From Phytohabitans aurantiacus (GTDB lineage: Bacteria; Actinomycetota; Actinomycetes; Mycobacteriales; Micromonosporaceae), in the NCBI RefSeq assembly GCF_027923225.1, contig NZ_BSDI01000051.1, forward strand, positions 1 through 64,000: a stretch of 64,000 bases of DNA, given 5' to 3'. A program made the position numbers and the translations under genes. Shown piece by piece: positions 32,868 to 41,756 of the stretch. Under the pieces are notes generated by a model. It saw only the letters and a list, made by a program, of their open reading frames with translations. It was not told the origin of the DNA and did not search any database. The first letter of the stretch is position 1, and every line of letters begins with the position of its first letter.

Positions 32868-34363
32868 TGCGCCGCTCTGCTAACTGGCGCTCGCTCCGCG
32901 AGCGCGGGCACCCGGGCCGAAGGGTGCGGCTGCGGCTGGTGGTGGCGTGCGTCGCCACCGCCGCCGTGGCCGGCCCGCTTCTCTGGTACTGGCAGGCGAG
33001 CCGGCTGCCGTCGACGTACGCGGTGACGGACCACGGGTACGCCGACGCCGGCGGCGCCACACACAATCAAGCCGCGCACGCACACGTGGGCCACAGTGGA
33101 CGGTCGGTCGACGCGTTGACCGCCGATCCCGCGCGCCCGCCCGACGTGGCGCTGACGCTGACCGCGCGGCAGGAACGGTTCGCGCTGGCGTCGGGCCGGA
33201 AAGTGCGCGGGTACACGCTCAACGGCCAGTCCCCCGGCCCGGTCATCCGCGCCACGGCCGGCCAGCTCGTCCAGGTGACCCTGATCAACGAGTCAGTCCC
33301 CGACGGGGTCGCCCTGCACTGGCACGGCGTCGACGTGCCCAACGCCGCCGACGGCGTCGCCGGGGTCACCCAGGACGCGGTCGGCCTCGGTCGCACCCAC
33401 ACGTACCGGTTCGTGGTCGACCCGGGCACCTACTGGTACCACTCGCACCAGGTGTCACACGCGCAGGTGGTCGGCGGCATGCTGGGCGCGCTCGTCGTCA
33501 GCCCCGACCCCGCCGACACCCTCGCGCTCGTGCACGTCTACGACGGGATCCGCACGGTCAACGGGCAGGAGGGTGACGTGCGGGTGCCGGCCGCGCCCGG
33601 CCAGCGGGTGCGGGTCAGGATCGTCAACACCGACAACGGCAGGATGTCCGCGTGGGTCTCCGGCGCGCCGTTCACGCTTGTCGCGATCGACGGCACCGAC
33701 GTGCACGGGCCGACCGAGGTGCGCGACGTGGCGGTACCGGTCACCGCCGGCGCCCGTGCGGACCTTTCGATCAGCATGCCGGCGGACGGCGGCGGGGTGC
33801 GGGTACACCTGGGCGGCTCGGCGGCGCTGCTGCTGGGCGCGGGCGCACCGGCGGTCCCCAAGCCGGCCGCCGAGCTCGACCCGCTCGGATACGGCACGCC
33901 GGCCGCGCTGGCGTTCGACCCGGAGCGGGCGGACCGGCGGTTCGAGTACGACATCGGCCGGCGCCCCGGGTTCCTCGACGGCAAGCCGGGACTGTGGTGG
34001 AGCATCAACGGCCACCTGTACCCGGACGTGCCCATGTTCACGGTGGCCGAGGGCGACGTGGTGCGGATGCGGATCGCCAACCACAGCGGCGAGGCACACC
34101 CGATGCACCTGCACGGCCACCACGCGCTCGTGCTGTCTCGCGACGGCAGATCCGCGACGGGCAGCCCGTGGTGGGTCGACTCCCTCGACGTGGGAAACGG
34201 CGAGTCGTACGACATCGCGTTCGTCGCCGACAACCCGGGCATCTGGATGGACCACTGCCACAACCTGCCGCACGCGGGTGAGGGCCTGACCGCCCACCTG
34301 ATGTACGAGGGTGTGACCACACCGTACACAGTGGGCGGTCGGGCCGGCAACGAACCCGAGTGA
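32867..34363 (+). CDS. Multicopper oxidase
   Basis: 498 residues, membrane-anchored by a helix at about 22-40 (VRLRLVVACVATAAVAGPLLWYW). Copper ligands are complete: HWHG, YWYHSHQ, HPMHLHGHH and WMDHCHNLPHAGEGL, the last containing the T1 HCH-x3-H with a following Met/Leu position. LNGQSPGPVI is the usual cupredoxin start. It probably oxidises copper, other metals or phenols outside the membrane. The first ~14 residues (MRRSANWRSLRERG) are encoded by a dispersed 38-bp repeat, so the natural N-terminus was probably replaced or extended by it. It is coupled to the DUF6220-like gene. Confidence 0.9.
   Translation: MRRSANWRSLRERGHPGRRVRLRLVVACVATAAVAGPLLWYWQASRLPSTYAVTDHGYADAGGATHNQAAHAHVGHSGRSVDALTADPARPPDVALTLTARQERFALASGRKVRGYTLNGQSPGPVIRATAGQLVQVTLINESVPDGVALHWHGVDVPNAADGVAGVTQDAVGLGRTHTYRFVVDPGTYWYHSHQVSHAQVVGGMLGALVVSPDPADTLALVHVYDGIRTVNGQEGDVRVPAAPGQRVRVRIVNTDNGRMSAWVSGAPFTLVAIDGTDVHGPTEVRDVAVPVTAGARADLSISMPADGGGVRVHLGGSAALLLGAGAPAVPKPAAELDPLGYGTPAALAFDPERADRRFEYDIGRRPGFLDGKPGLWWSINGHLYPDVPMFTVAEGDVVRMRIANHSGEAHPMHLHGHHALVLSRDGRSATGSPWWVDSLDVGNGESYDIAFVADNPGIWMDHCHNLPHAGEGLTAHLMYEGVTTPYTVGGRAGNEPE
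32872..32909 (+). repeat. 38-bp dispersed element at the multicopper oxidase start
   Basis: It begins ccgctctgctaactggcgct and ends cgctccgcgagcgcgggc. It matches 15916-15953 (opposite strand) at 36 of 38 bases. It supplies codons for RSANWRSLRERG directly after the start codon. Its central ctcgctccgcgag can fold. Confidence 0.85.
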
Positions 34364-36778
34364 CTACTCGGTGCGCAGCGCGTCTGGACGGGTGGCCGCC
34401 CGCACGAACGGCAGCACGGCGGCGGTCGCCAGGAGGCTGGCCACGACAGCGGCGGCGCCGATGGCGGCGTACCCGGCCCACGGCAGGCGCACGACCGCCA
34501 GCGCCTGGGCGGTCACCCGCACGTACAGCCACGAGGTGGCCGCCGTGACCAGGATGGCCAGCCCGATGTTGAGCAGCAGCGGCACCCCGGTGTGCAGCAG
34601 TACCCCTCGGCGCAGCAGGCGTGCCGGTGTGCCCATCGCGGTCAGCGCGGCGTGCACCCGGTACCGTTCGCGGACCGCGTCGGCGGTGGTGACAGCGAGG
34701 GACAGGCCGCCGGTGAGCACCACGGCGAGCGCGGCGATGAGCGCCGCCTGCCGGTAACCGTCCGATTCGGACCGTGCCAGCTCGGCGGACTCCCCCGGTG
34801 TCGTTGGCGGCAGGGCCATCGCGGTCGCGCCGAGGCTGGTGCGTACCGCCTCGACGGTGTCCGCACGGCCGTCGGTGGCGACCAGCAACGTCGGGAACCA
34901 CTGGCCCGGCTCGTCCCACCCGGCCAGCATCGCGGGCGGCACCAGCAGGTCACCCCGGACGGTGAAGCCGAACGACACGTCCCGCGTCAGCCCGTCCGGC
35001 AGCGTGACGGTGTCGATGCCGCGTGGTACCGGTACGGCGCGCCCCTTGCCGTCCGGCGCCAGCCTGCCGGCACCGGCCAGCGCGTGAGCTTCGAACTCGC
35101 TTGTGGACAGCCGTTGCACGGTACCGGGCCGGCATCCGGGCACCGGTGTGCCCAGCAGCGTGCCGAGCGCCCCGCAGTCCGCGACGACCGCCCGGACACC
35201 CTGGTCGACGGAGGGGTTGTCGAGGTCCATCTCGTCCGGCACCGGCACGCCTGGCCGGCGCAGCGTCACGTCGCGAAACGGGACCGCGCCGGTGACACCG
35301 GGTACCGCGCGCGCACCCGCCACCGCGCCGTCCACATCGGAGTCGGCGGCGAGCGTGACGACCACGGTGGACCCGGGCAGTACGCCGATCAGGTGCCCGT
35401 TGCCCTCGTTCTGGCTGGACGTGAGCAGCGGCAGGAACGCCATCAGCCACCCGACGACGACCACCACCAGCGCGGTGCCGGTGACCGTGCGCGCCGCGCC
35501 GGCCGGGTCGGTCAGCAGCCGCCGGCCGGCGAACTGGCTCGCCAGTCCGGGGCCCCAGCGCGCCAGCAGCGCACCGGCCAATCTGGACAGTGCCGCGCCG
35601 CTGATCGCGAGGCCCACCAGGCACGCCGCTCCACCGCCGAACAGCAGCGCCTTGGCGTGGAAGGCACCGGTGGCGAGGGCGCCACGGTCGGCGTACACGA
35701 TGGACAGTGCGAGAAGCCCGGCGGCCAGCGGTGCCAGGCGCAGCAGCCCGGCACCGGACCGGGCGACCTGGCGCCGCGCGGCCAGTGGCGTCGACAGCGC
35801 GCGGCGCAGCGACAGCACGCCGGCCGCCGTGGTCAGCACCGGCACGCCGAGCAGTACCGCGAGCGTGACTCCCAGCGGCGGCGCGACGTCGCCCGCGTAC
35901 AGGCCGTCCTGGATGGGGATCGCGGCCGCGACCGGCGCGCGGAGCAGGTAGAACAGCGCGAGCCCGGCCGCGGCGCCCAGCACGCCCACGATGGCACCTT
36001 CGACGGCGCCGAGCCGGCGCAGCTGGCGCGGCGTGGCACCCACGAGGCGCATGGCGCTGGCCCGCCGTTCCCGGGCGGCCGCCGACAGCCGCGTCGACGT
36101 GCCCACCAGGACCAGCAGCGGCGTGATCAGGCCGACGGCGGCCAGGCCGAGCACCAGCGGCATCGCCTCGGCGGGGCTGGAGGACTGCCGCATGCCGGTG
36201 CCGTCCACATAGGCGCTCTGCCCGGCGAACAGGCCGCCGGCCGGCTTCGCGAAGTCGGGCGCCCACTCCCCGGTCGCGCCGACGCCGTCGAGCGCGCCGG
36301 CGCTGACGCCCGCTATCGCGTACAGCTCGTCGGGACCGACCAGTCCCTCGCGGTCGACCGTGCCGGCGACCTTGCCGGGCAGCCGGGGCGCGAGCTCCGC
36401 GCCGCGCGGGCCGTCGAGCGCGGCCGCCAGGGCCGGGGACACGAAGACCTCACCCTGACCCGGCGTCCGCGGCACACCGGGTGGCGCCACCGCCGTCGAC
36501 CCCGCCTTCGCCACCAGCAGCACGCGTACCTGATGGCCGCGCCACACGCCGACCGACAGCCGTGCCCGTACCCCCTCGGTGCGCGCCTCCCCTCCACCCA
36601 CGGGCTCGACGCCACGGCCGGTGGTCTTGCCGATCCGCTCCGCCGCCGCGGGCAGCGCACCGGCCATGCCGAGCATCAGCGCGACCGCGGCCGCGACCCC
36701 GCCGACCATCATCAGCAGCCGCACCCGGCTCCCGCTCAGGGTCAGCCGCACCCCGAGCGCCACATCGAACGCCCCCAT
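34364..36778 (-). CDS. FtsX-type ABC transporter permease
   Basis: 804 residues starting at ATG 36778, overlapping the ATPase stop by one base (TGATG). The N-terminal span LLMMVGGVAAAVALMLG is followed by a large outer domain, a first FtsX core with three helices (MPLVLGLAAVGLITPLLVLVG; GAIVGVLGAAAGLALFYLL), further spans, a second outer domain (about 500-690), and a last FtsX core (ALIAALAVVLTGGLSLAVT, ending VVASLLATAAVLPFVRAATRP). This is the ten-helix layout of DevC/MacB-like drug or lipid exporters. It is encoded with its ATPase and a PadR regulator. It abuts the convergent oxidase gene with no spacing. Confidence 0.88.
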   Translation of the reverse strand: MGAFDVALGVRLTLSGSRVRLLMMVGGVAAAVALMLGMAGALPAAAERIGKTTGRGVEPVGGGEARTEGVRARLSVGVWRGHQVRVLLVAKAGSTAVAPPGVPRTPGQGEVFVSPALAAALDGPRGAELAPRLPGKVAGTVDREGLVGPDELYAIAGVSAGALDGVGATGEWAPDFAKPAGGLFAGQSAYVDGTGMRQSSSPAEAMPLVLGLAAVGLITPLLVLVGTSTRLSAAARERRASAMRLVGATPRQLRRLGAVEGAIVGVLGAAAGLALFYLLRAPVAAAIPIQDGLYAGDVAPPLGVTLAVLLGVPVLTTAAGVLSLRRALSTPLAARRQVARSGAGLLRLAPLAAGLLALSIVYADRGALATGAFHAKALLFGGGAACLVGLAISGAALSRLAGALLARWGPGLASQFAGRRLLTDPAGAARTVTGTALVVVVVGWLMAFLPLLTSSQNEGNGHLIGVLPGSTVVVTLAADSDVDGAVAGARAVPGVTGAVPFRDVTLRRPGVPVPDEMDLDNPSVDQGVRAVVADCGALGTLLGTPVPGCRPGTVQRLSTSEFEAHALAGAGRLAPDGKGRAVPVPRGIDTVTLPDGLTRDVSFGFTVRGDLLVPPAMLAGWDEPGQWFPTLLVATDGRADTVEAVRTSLGATAMALPPTTPGESAELARSESDGYRQAALIAALAVVLTGGLSLAVTTADAVRERYRVHAALTAMGTPARLLRRGVLLHTGVPLLLNIGLAILVTAATSWLYVRVTAQALAVVRLPWAGYAAIGAAAVVASLLATAAVLPFVRAATRPDALRTE

Positions 36779-37455
36779 CAGATAGCCACCGGTGAGGTGA
36801 CGCGGCCGTCGCGCAGGACGATCTCGCGGTCGGCGTACGCGGCGATCCTGATCTCGTGGGTGACCAGCACGACGGACGCGCCCTGCGCGCGGGCCGCGCC
36901 CATCAGCTCCTCCATGACCAGCTCGCCGTTGAAGCTGTCGAGCGCGCCGGTCGGCTCGTCGGCGAACACCACCCGCGGGCCGGCCACGAGCGCCCGCGCG
37001 ACCGCGACCCGCTGTCCCTGGCCGCCGGACATCTCGCCGGGGCGCTTGGCGGCGACGTCGAGCACGCCGAGCCGCTCCAGCCACTCGCGGGCCTTGGCCT
37101 CGGCGCCGCGCCGCTTGGCACCGGCCAGTCGCAACGGCAGGGCGACGTTTTCCACCGCGGTCAGCTCCGGCACCAGCGAGCCGAACTGGAACACGAACCC
37201 GAACTCGTCGCGCCGCAGCCGGCTGCGCGCCTCCTCGGAGAGGGCGTCGAGGCGGGCGCCACGGTAGACGACCTCGCCACTGTCGGGGCGCAGGATGCCC
37301 GCCAGGCAGTGCAGCAGCGTCGACTTGCCCGAACCGGACGAGCCGACCAGGGCCACCATCTCCCCGGCGCGCACCTCGATGCCGACGCCGTCCAGGGCCT
37401 TGGTCTGGCCGAACGCCAGGTGCAGGCCGGTCGCGCGCAGCAGTGGCTCACTCAT
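36778..37455 (-). CDS. ABC transporter ATPase (LolD/MacB type)
   Basis: 225 residues. Walker A GSSGSGKSTLLHCLAG, signature MSGGQGQRVAVARALV, Walker B VVFADEPTGALD and the switch His in VTHE are all intact. It partners the FtsX permease downstream and overlaps the PadR stop by four bases. This type powers export or mechanotransmission across the membrane. Confidence 0.93.
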   Translation of the reverse strand: MSEPLLRATGLHLAFGQTKALDGVGIEVRAGEMVALVGSSGSGKSTLLHCLAGILRPDSGEVVYRGARLDALSEEARSRLRRDEFGFVFQFGSLVPELTAVENVALPLRLAGAKRRGAEAKAREWLERLGVLDVAAKRPGEMSGGQGQRVAVARALVAGPRVVFADEPTGALDSFNGELVMEELMGAARAQGASVVLVTHEIRIAAYADREIVLRDGRVTSPVAI

Positions 37456-37973
37456 GAGAGCTCCTTGGCCAGCTTGTCGAGTCTGGCCGCGGTGTGCTCG
37501 AGCCAGCGCAGGTCGGCTTCCAGGTGGAAGATGGTGAAGTCACAGCTCAGTACGGTCGTGAGGTCGGCACCGGATTTGCGCCGCAGCAGCTCGCGCATCG
37601 CCGCGGTGTGCGCGGTGCGCTGGGCATCGAGGATCCGGTCGGCCGGGCGCCCCGACCGCAGCGCCAGGATCACCTTCGTGAAGATCACTGACTGTAGATA
37701 GGCCGTGTGCGCCTCGGGCTCGGCGAGCCAGCGCTCCAGCCGGGTCACCCCGTCGGGCGTGAGCGCGTACGTGGTGCGCTCCGGCCCGCCGACCTGCTCC
37801 ACGGACACGACGTGGATGTCGCCGTCTCGGGCCAGCCGACCGAGCGTGGCGTACACCTGGGCCGGCTTGACCGGTCGCCGCTCGCCGAACTGGGCGTCAT
37901 ACTCCCGGCGCAGATCGTAACCGTGCCGCGGGGCAGGTTCGAGCAGGCCAAGTAGGGTCTCCGCGATCGTCAC
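37452..37973 (-). CDS. PadR-family transcriptional regulator
   Basis: 173 residues: winged helix TIAETLLGLLEPAPRHGYDLRREYD, VKPAQVYATLGRLARDGDI, TTYALTPDG, then a C-terminal dimerisation helix region (about 105-173). It is the first gene of the PadR-ATPase-permease operon. A perfect inverted repeat just upstream is the likely autoregulatory operator. Regulators in this position usually respond to the drug-like substrates of their exporter. Confidence 0.9.
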   Translation of the reverse strand: MTIAETLLGLLEPAPRHGYDLRREYDAQFGERRPVKPAQVYATLGRLARDGDIHVVSVEQVGGPERTTYALTPDGVTRLERWLAEPEAHTAYLQSVIFTKVILALRSGRPADRILDAQRTAHTAAMRELLRRKSGADLTTVLSCDFTIFHLEADLRWLEHTAARLDKLAKELS

Positions 37974-37981
37974 GGAGACAG

Positions 37982-37998
37982 TAGTAACTGAGTTACTA
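37982..37998. promoter_or_regulatory. 17-bp inverted repeat tagtaac-tga-gttacta, probable PadR operator
   Basis: Perfect seven-base arms separated by three bases, 9 bases before the PadR start codon, in an AT-rich stretch. The arms fit the general TAC/GTA character of PadR sites. Its location would block the promoter or early transcription of the whole exporter operon. Confidence 0.7.
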
Positions 37999-38042
37999 GT
38001 GGCCTGTCAACCAGCGGCACCTACCGCGTCAACCAGCGGCAC

Positions 38043-38504
38043 CTACCGCAGAGGGCCGTCTCCCTGGCCGAACGGATCGTCGACCACGTGCACGGCGGCC
38101 TCCTCGGCGCTGGCGCCCCCCGCGTCGATGCCGGCGTCCCACGCCACCGACGCGGCCTCCTTGTCTTCACCGAAGCCCTGGTCGTCGGCGACGAGCCGGC
38201 CGGCCCGCGCGTCCCGCTCGTACCCGCGCCGCGTCAACTCGTCTTCGTCGTCCGCGTCATCGGCGTACGGGTCGACGTCGGGCTCCTCCTCGGCGAGCAG
38301 CTGCTCCAGCGACTCACCGGCGCGCGCCTCGGCCGGCGTGGTGCCGAAGCGGTTCGCTCCCGCCCAACGGTCGCCCGGCGCGATGCCGGTGTCCAGCGGG
38401 TCCGCGACCCGGTCGTCGTCGAGCGTGTCGGAGGTGTCCAGCACCCCGTCGTCCTCGACCACGTTCCACGTGTCGAACCCGTCAGCCCGTTCGTCCTGGC
38501 TCAT
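38043..38504 (-). CDS. DUF5709 acidic protein
   Basis: 153 residues from ATG 38504 (GGGGGG upstream). Very acidic and probably largely disordered: VEDDGVLDTSDTLDDDRVADPLDTGI, PPDRWxGANRFGTT-like core, ESLEQLLAEEEPDVDPY, ELTRRGYERDARAGRLVADD. The pattern is that of the actinobacterial DUF5709 family, of unknown function. It stands between the PadR operon and the divergent second ABC pair. Confidence 0.8.
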   Translation of the reverse strand: MSQDERADGFDTWNVVEDDGVLDTSDTLDDDRVADPLDTGIAPGDRWAGANRFGTTPAEARAGESLEQLLAEEEPDVDPYADDADDEDELTRRGYERDARAGRLVADDQGFGEDKEAASVAWDAGIDAGGASAEEAAVHVVDDPFGQGDGPLR

Positions 38505-38578
38505 CCCCCCACCATATGCCGCCTCCCGCCCGATGATCGCCATCCCAACCGCCAGCTGCCGCGTGGCACCATCGAGCG

Positions 38579-39304
38579 GTGCGACTCGACGATGTGTGGC
38601 TCCGGTACCGGCGCGGGGAACCGTGGGTGTTACGCGGTGCCAGCATCGAGTTACGGCCCGGTGAGGCGGCTACCGTGGTGGGGCGCAACGGCGTCGGCAA
38701 GTCGACGCTGCTCAGGCTCGCGGCCGGGCTGTTGCGCGCGCAGCGGGGCGCGGTCCGTGACCGGCCGGCGCGGGTCGGGTACGTGCCGGAGCGGTTCCCC
38801 GCCGATCAGCCGTTCACGGCTCGCCGGTACCTCATCGGGATGGCGCGGATCCGCGGCCTCGCGGCGGCCGACGCGGGCCGCGTGGTGGCGAGCTGGGCCG
38901 AGCGCCTGCACTGCGCGGGGCTGTTGGATACCGCGATGGCCGAGCTGTCAAAGGGTTCGGCGCAGAAGGTGGGTTTGATCCAGGCGGTGCTGTGCCGCCC
39001 CGACCTGCTGGTGCTCGACGAGCCGTGGGAAGGGCTGGACGCGGCCACGCGCGCCGAGGTGCCGCTGATCGTGGCGGAGACCGTCGCGGCGGGTGGGCGC
39101 GCGCTGATCAGCGACCACCTCGGCAGCGCCGGCGAACTGCCCGGCGTGCGGCGGTGGGAGCTGGTCGACGGGGCGCTCGTCGAGGCGGCCGACGAGCGGC
39201 TGGAGTGCGTGATCGAGGTGGCGGTGGCGACGTCCGACGTGCCGACCGCCGTCGCCAGCTTGCGCGCCGCCGGCCATCGAGTGTTGGGGGTACGGGAGAA
39301 ATGA
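38579..39304 (+). CDS. ABC transporter ATPase with unusual signature
   Basis: 241 residues from GTG 38579. Walker A VVGRNGVGKSTLLRLAAG, Walker B LLVLDEPWEGLD, and a switch His in ISDHL. The signature is LSKGSAQKV instead of LSGGQ, a variant seen in ABC-2 type pairs. It overlaps the start of the next gene by four bases and forms a two-gene transporter with it. Substrate unknown. Confidence 0.88.
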   Translation: MRLDDVWLRYRRGEPWVLRGASIELRPGEAATVVGRNGVGKSTLLRLAAGLLRAQRGAVRDRPARVGYVPERFPADQPFTARRYLIGMARIRGLAAADAGRVVASWAERLHCAGLLDTAMAELSKGSAQKVGLIQAVLCRPDLLVLDEPWEGLDAATRAEVPLIVAETVAAGGRALISDHLGSAGELPGVRRWELVDGALVEAADERLECVIEVAVATSDVPTAVASLRAAGHRVLGVREK

Positions 39305-39993
39305 GCGCGCTGGTCCGGATGCGGCTGACCGGGTTCGTGCGCACCGGGCGGGCGCTGGCGCCGCTGCTGACCGCCCTCGTGGTGTTCGGCGTCATCTACG
39401 GTGGCGGGCGGGCGCAGGCCGGTGAGGCGTACGGGTTCTCGGCGGCGGTGATGTTTCCGGTGCTGGCGTGGCAGACCCAGATCCTGCTCAACGTCGAGCC
39501 CGATGTCCAACGTCAACTGTCCATTGTGGCTGCCGGTGGCCGCGGGCGGGAGCTGGCCGCCGGGCTGATCGCGGCGCTGGTGCCGGCGCTGGCCCTGATC
39601 GGTATGGCGCTCGCGGTGCCGTGGCTGATCGGCGGCATCACCGGCCCGGAGGAGCCCGGCGACGCGTCGCTGGCCTCGGGCGTGACCGCCGGTGTGTGGG
39701 CGCATCTGCTGCTGGCGCCGCCGGCGCTGCTGCTGGGCGCGCTCGCGAGCCGGGCGGTCGTCGGCAACGCGGCGCGCGGGCTGGCGGTGCTGGCCGGCGG
39801 CACGGTGCTGGCGTTCGTGCTGGGCACCAAGGGCTCGCCGGTGCCGTGGCTGGTGCCGCCGCTGCTGCCGACGGCGCGTGCGACGGTCAACGGTCTGGAC
39901 GCGCCCGCGCTCGGCGTACAGACCGCTGTCGCCTTCGCGTGGACGCTCGCCGCGCTCGCCGGCTACGCCGCGCTCCGCCGCCGCAACACCTAG
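39301..39993 (+). CDS. ABC-2-like membrane component
   Basis: 230 residues with about six hydrophobic helices (LAPLLTALVVFGVIYG, AAVMFPVLAWQTQILL, LIAALVPALALIGMALAVPW, LLLAPPALLLGALASRAVVG, LAVLAGGTVLAFVLG, and a C-terminal helix). Start ATG 39301 lies within the ATPase stop, so the pair is coupled. It probably forms the pore for the preceding ATPase. Confidence 0.82.
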   Translation: MSALVRMRLTGFVRTGRALAPLLTALVVFGVIYGGGRAQAGEAYGFSAAVMFPVLAWQTQILLNVEPDVQRQLSIVAAGGRGRELAAGLIAALVPALALIGMALAVPWLIGGITGPEEPGDASLASGVTAGVWAHLLLAPPALLLGALASRAVVGNAARGLAVLAGGTVLAFVLGTKGSPVPWLVPPLLPTARATVNGLDAPALGVQTAVAFAWTLAALAGYAALRRRNT

Positions 39994-40010
39994 TCCACAA
40001 AGGATGGTGG

Positions 40011-40025
40011 TGAAAGCGTTTTGAA
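40011..40025 (+). promoter_or_regulatory. Candidate Zur box before folE2 (TGAAAGCGTTTTGAA)
   Basis: This 15-mer agrees at about ten positions with the actinobacterial Zur pattern TGAAAATGGTTTTCA as I recall it. It sits 24 bases before the FolE2 start. FolE2 enzymes commonly replace zinc-dependent FolE during zinc shortage and are then under Zur control. A second partial unit, ttttgaaagcgc, follows directly. Confidence 0.45.
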
Positions 40026-40049
40026 AGCGCTCGCCGCTACCGTGGTCCC

Positions 40050-40982
40050 ATGCTCACGTCATCCGCGGCGGGCGCGCTGGCGGCCCCGTTCGACGAATCG
40101 TTCTACGACGTGCCGAACCAGCAGCCGGCGGTGCCGATAGCGCTGCCCGTCGTGTCGGTGCGCAACCAGCAGGTCCTGCTCCACGTGACCGACGAGCTCC
40201 TCGCGGGCAGCCTGCCGCTGCTCTGTGACGTGGATGTGCGGGTATCGCTGAGCGAGGAGCAGCGCGGCATCCACATGTCGCGGATCCAGAGCGCGCTGCA
40301 GGACGGTGCCGCGGCGTCGTTGAGCGACCACGCCGCCGCGATCGCCGGGCGGGTACGGGAGAGCCAGCGGCAGGAGCGGGTCGAGGTGCGGCTGGCGGCT
40401 CGGGCGCCGCTCGTGACGCACACCCGGGTCAGCGGCCTGCCGTCCCCGGACACCGTGGAGATCTCGGCCGTCGCGGTAGCCGGCCGTGCGCCACGGACCA
40501 CCCAGGCCGTCGCCGCCACCAACATGACTGCCTGTCCGTGCATGCAGGGATACAGCCTGACCGACCTGATCAGGGAGACGGGGCTGAGCCCGCAGGACGG
40601 CGTCGCGCTGCTCACGCGCGTGCCGATCGCCACGCACAGCCAGCGCGGCCGGGTTCAGCTGAGCGTCAGCGCAGCCGATCCGGTCCTCCTGCCCGGCTAC
40701 CACCGGCTCCATGAGGTGCTCGCCGCACGCACCACGCTCACCCAGGAGCTGCTGAAACGGCCGGACGAGTACGACCTCGTGCGCCGCGCGCACTTCCGGC
40801 CGCAGTTCGTGGAAGACGTGGTCCGGTCCGTCGCGAGCGGAGTGCGGATGCTCGACATCGATGGCGACCGCCTTGGCGACCTGGTGGTCGAGATCGTCGC
40901 CGAGAGCTACGAGTCGATCCACGGCCACGACATTCTCGCCCGGGTCGAAGCCCCCGCGGCCGACCTCGTACACCTCGGGTAG
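40050..40982 (+). CDS. folE2: GTP cyclohydrolase IB (FolE2 family)
   Basis: 310 residues. Typical FolE2 segments are EEQRGIHMSRIQSAL, the metal-binding Cys in MTACPCMQGYS, THSQRGRVQLSV, and HFRPQFVEDVVRSVA near the end, with the acidic IVAESYESIHGHD. It converts GTP to dihydroneopterin triphosphate using Mn or Fe rather than a zinc site, for folate or deazapurine pathways. No other pterin gene is adjacent. The preceding Zur-like box would fit a zinc-sparing role. The gene is monocistronic and convergent with the TauE gene. Confidence 0.88.
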   Translation: MLTSSAAGALAAPFDESFYDVPNQQPAVPIALPVVSVRNQQVLLHVTDELLAGSLPLLCDVDVRVSLSEEQRGIHMSRIQSALQDGAAASLSDHAAAIAGRVRESQRQERVEVRLAARAPLVTHTRVSGLPSPDTVEISAVAVAGRAPRTTQAVAATNMTACPCMQGYSLTDLIRETGLSPQDGVALLTRVPIATHSQRGRVQLSVSAADPVLLPGYHRLHEVLAARTTLTQELLKRPDEYDLVRRAHFRPQFVEDVVRSVASGVRMLDIDGDRLGDLVVEIVAESYESIHGHDILARVEAPAADLVHLG

Positions 40983-40985
40983 TTC

Positions 40986-41756
40986 CTAAACCAGCAGGTT
41001 CACGATCGCCGCCAGGCCCACCACCACGATCACGCCGCGTAGCACTGTTGGGGGGAGTCTGCGACCCCAGAGGCCGCCCGCGAAGCCGCCTACCACTGAG
41101 CCGGCGGCTATCAGGAGCGCCGGCTGCCACGCGATGTCGCCCACGATGATGAACAGCACCGCCGCGACCGCGTTGACCAGGCCGGTGAGCAGGTTCTTGA
41201 TGCCGTTGAGCCACTGGAGGTCGGTGGAGAGCAGCACGCCGAACAGGCCGATCATCAGCACGCCCTGTGCCGCGCCGAAGTACCCGCCGTAGGTGCCGGC
41301 CGCGAACACGCCGAGTAGCAGCAGCGGCCCGACCGGCCGGTGTTCGCCCTTCCCGAGGCCGGCCAGGCGGCGGGCCAGCCAGGGTTGGGCCACCACGAGG
41401 ATCAGCGCGAGCGCGATCAATACCGGCACGATCGCGTCGAACGCGGCCGACGGCAGCCAGAGCAGGAGCAGCGCGCCGGTGATCGCGCCGAGCGTGGCCG
41501 CGATGGCGAGCGTGAGCAGCAGCCGCCCGTACCCGGCCAGCTCCCGGCGATAGGTGTAGGCGCCGGAGAGGGAGCCGGGCACCAGGCCGACGGTGTTGGA
41601 GACGTTCGCCACAACCGGCGGGTACCCGAGCGCCAGCAGCACCGGAAAGGTGATGAGTGTGCCCGAGCCGACCACGGCGTTGATCGCGCCGGCGGCCGCC
41701 CCCGCGCCGAGCACGGCTAAGGCTTCGAGTGGGCTCAGGTCGACTTCCAAGATCAC
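40986..41756 (-). CDS. TauE/SafE-family sulfite exporter-like permease
   Basis: 256 residues from GTG 41756. Eight helices with the repeated family pattern: AGAAAGAINAVVGSGTLITFPVLLALGYPP, NVSNTVGLVPGSLSGAYTYR, and in the second half GTYGGYFGAAQGVLMIGL and LLTGLVNAVAAVLFI. It is overlapped by the TetR gene stop (GTGA), so the two form an operon. The family moves sulfur oxyanions or organosulfonates; the substrate here is unknown. Confidence 0.88.
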   Translation of the reverse strand: MILEVDLSPLEALAVLGAGAAAGAINAVVGSGTLITFPVLLALGYPPVVANVSNTVGLVPGSLSGAYTYRRELAGYGRLLLTLAIAATLGAITGALLLLWLPSAAFDAIVPVLIALALILVVAQPWLARRLAGLGKGEHRPVGPLLLLGVFAAGTYGGYFGAAQGVLMIGLFGVLLSTDLQWLNGIKNLLTGLVNAVAAVLFIIVGDIAWQPALLIAAGSVVGGFAGGLWGRRLPPTVLRGVIVVVGLAAIVNLLV

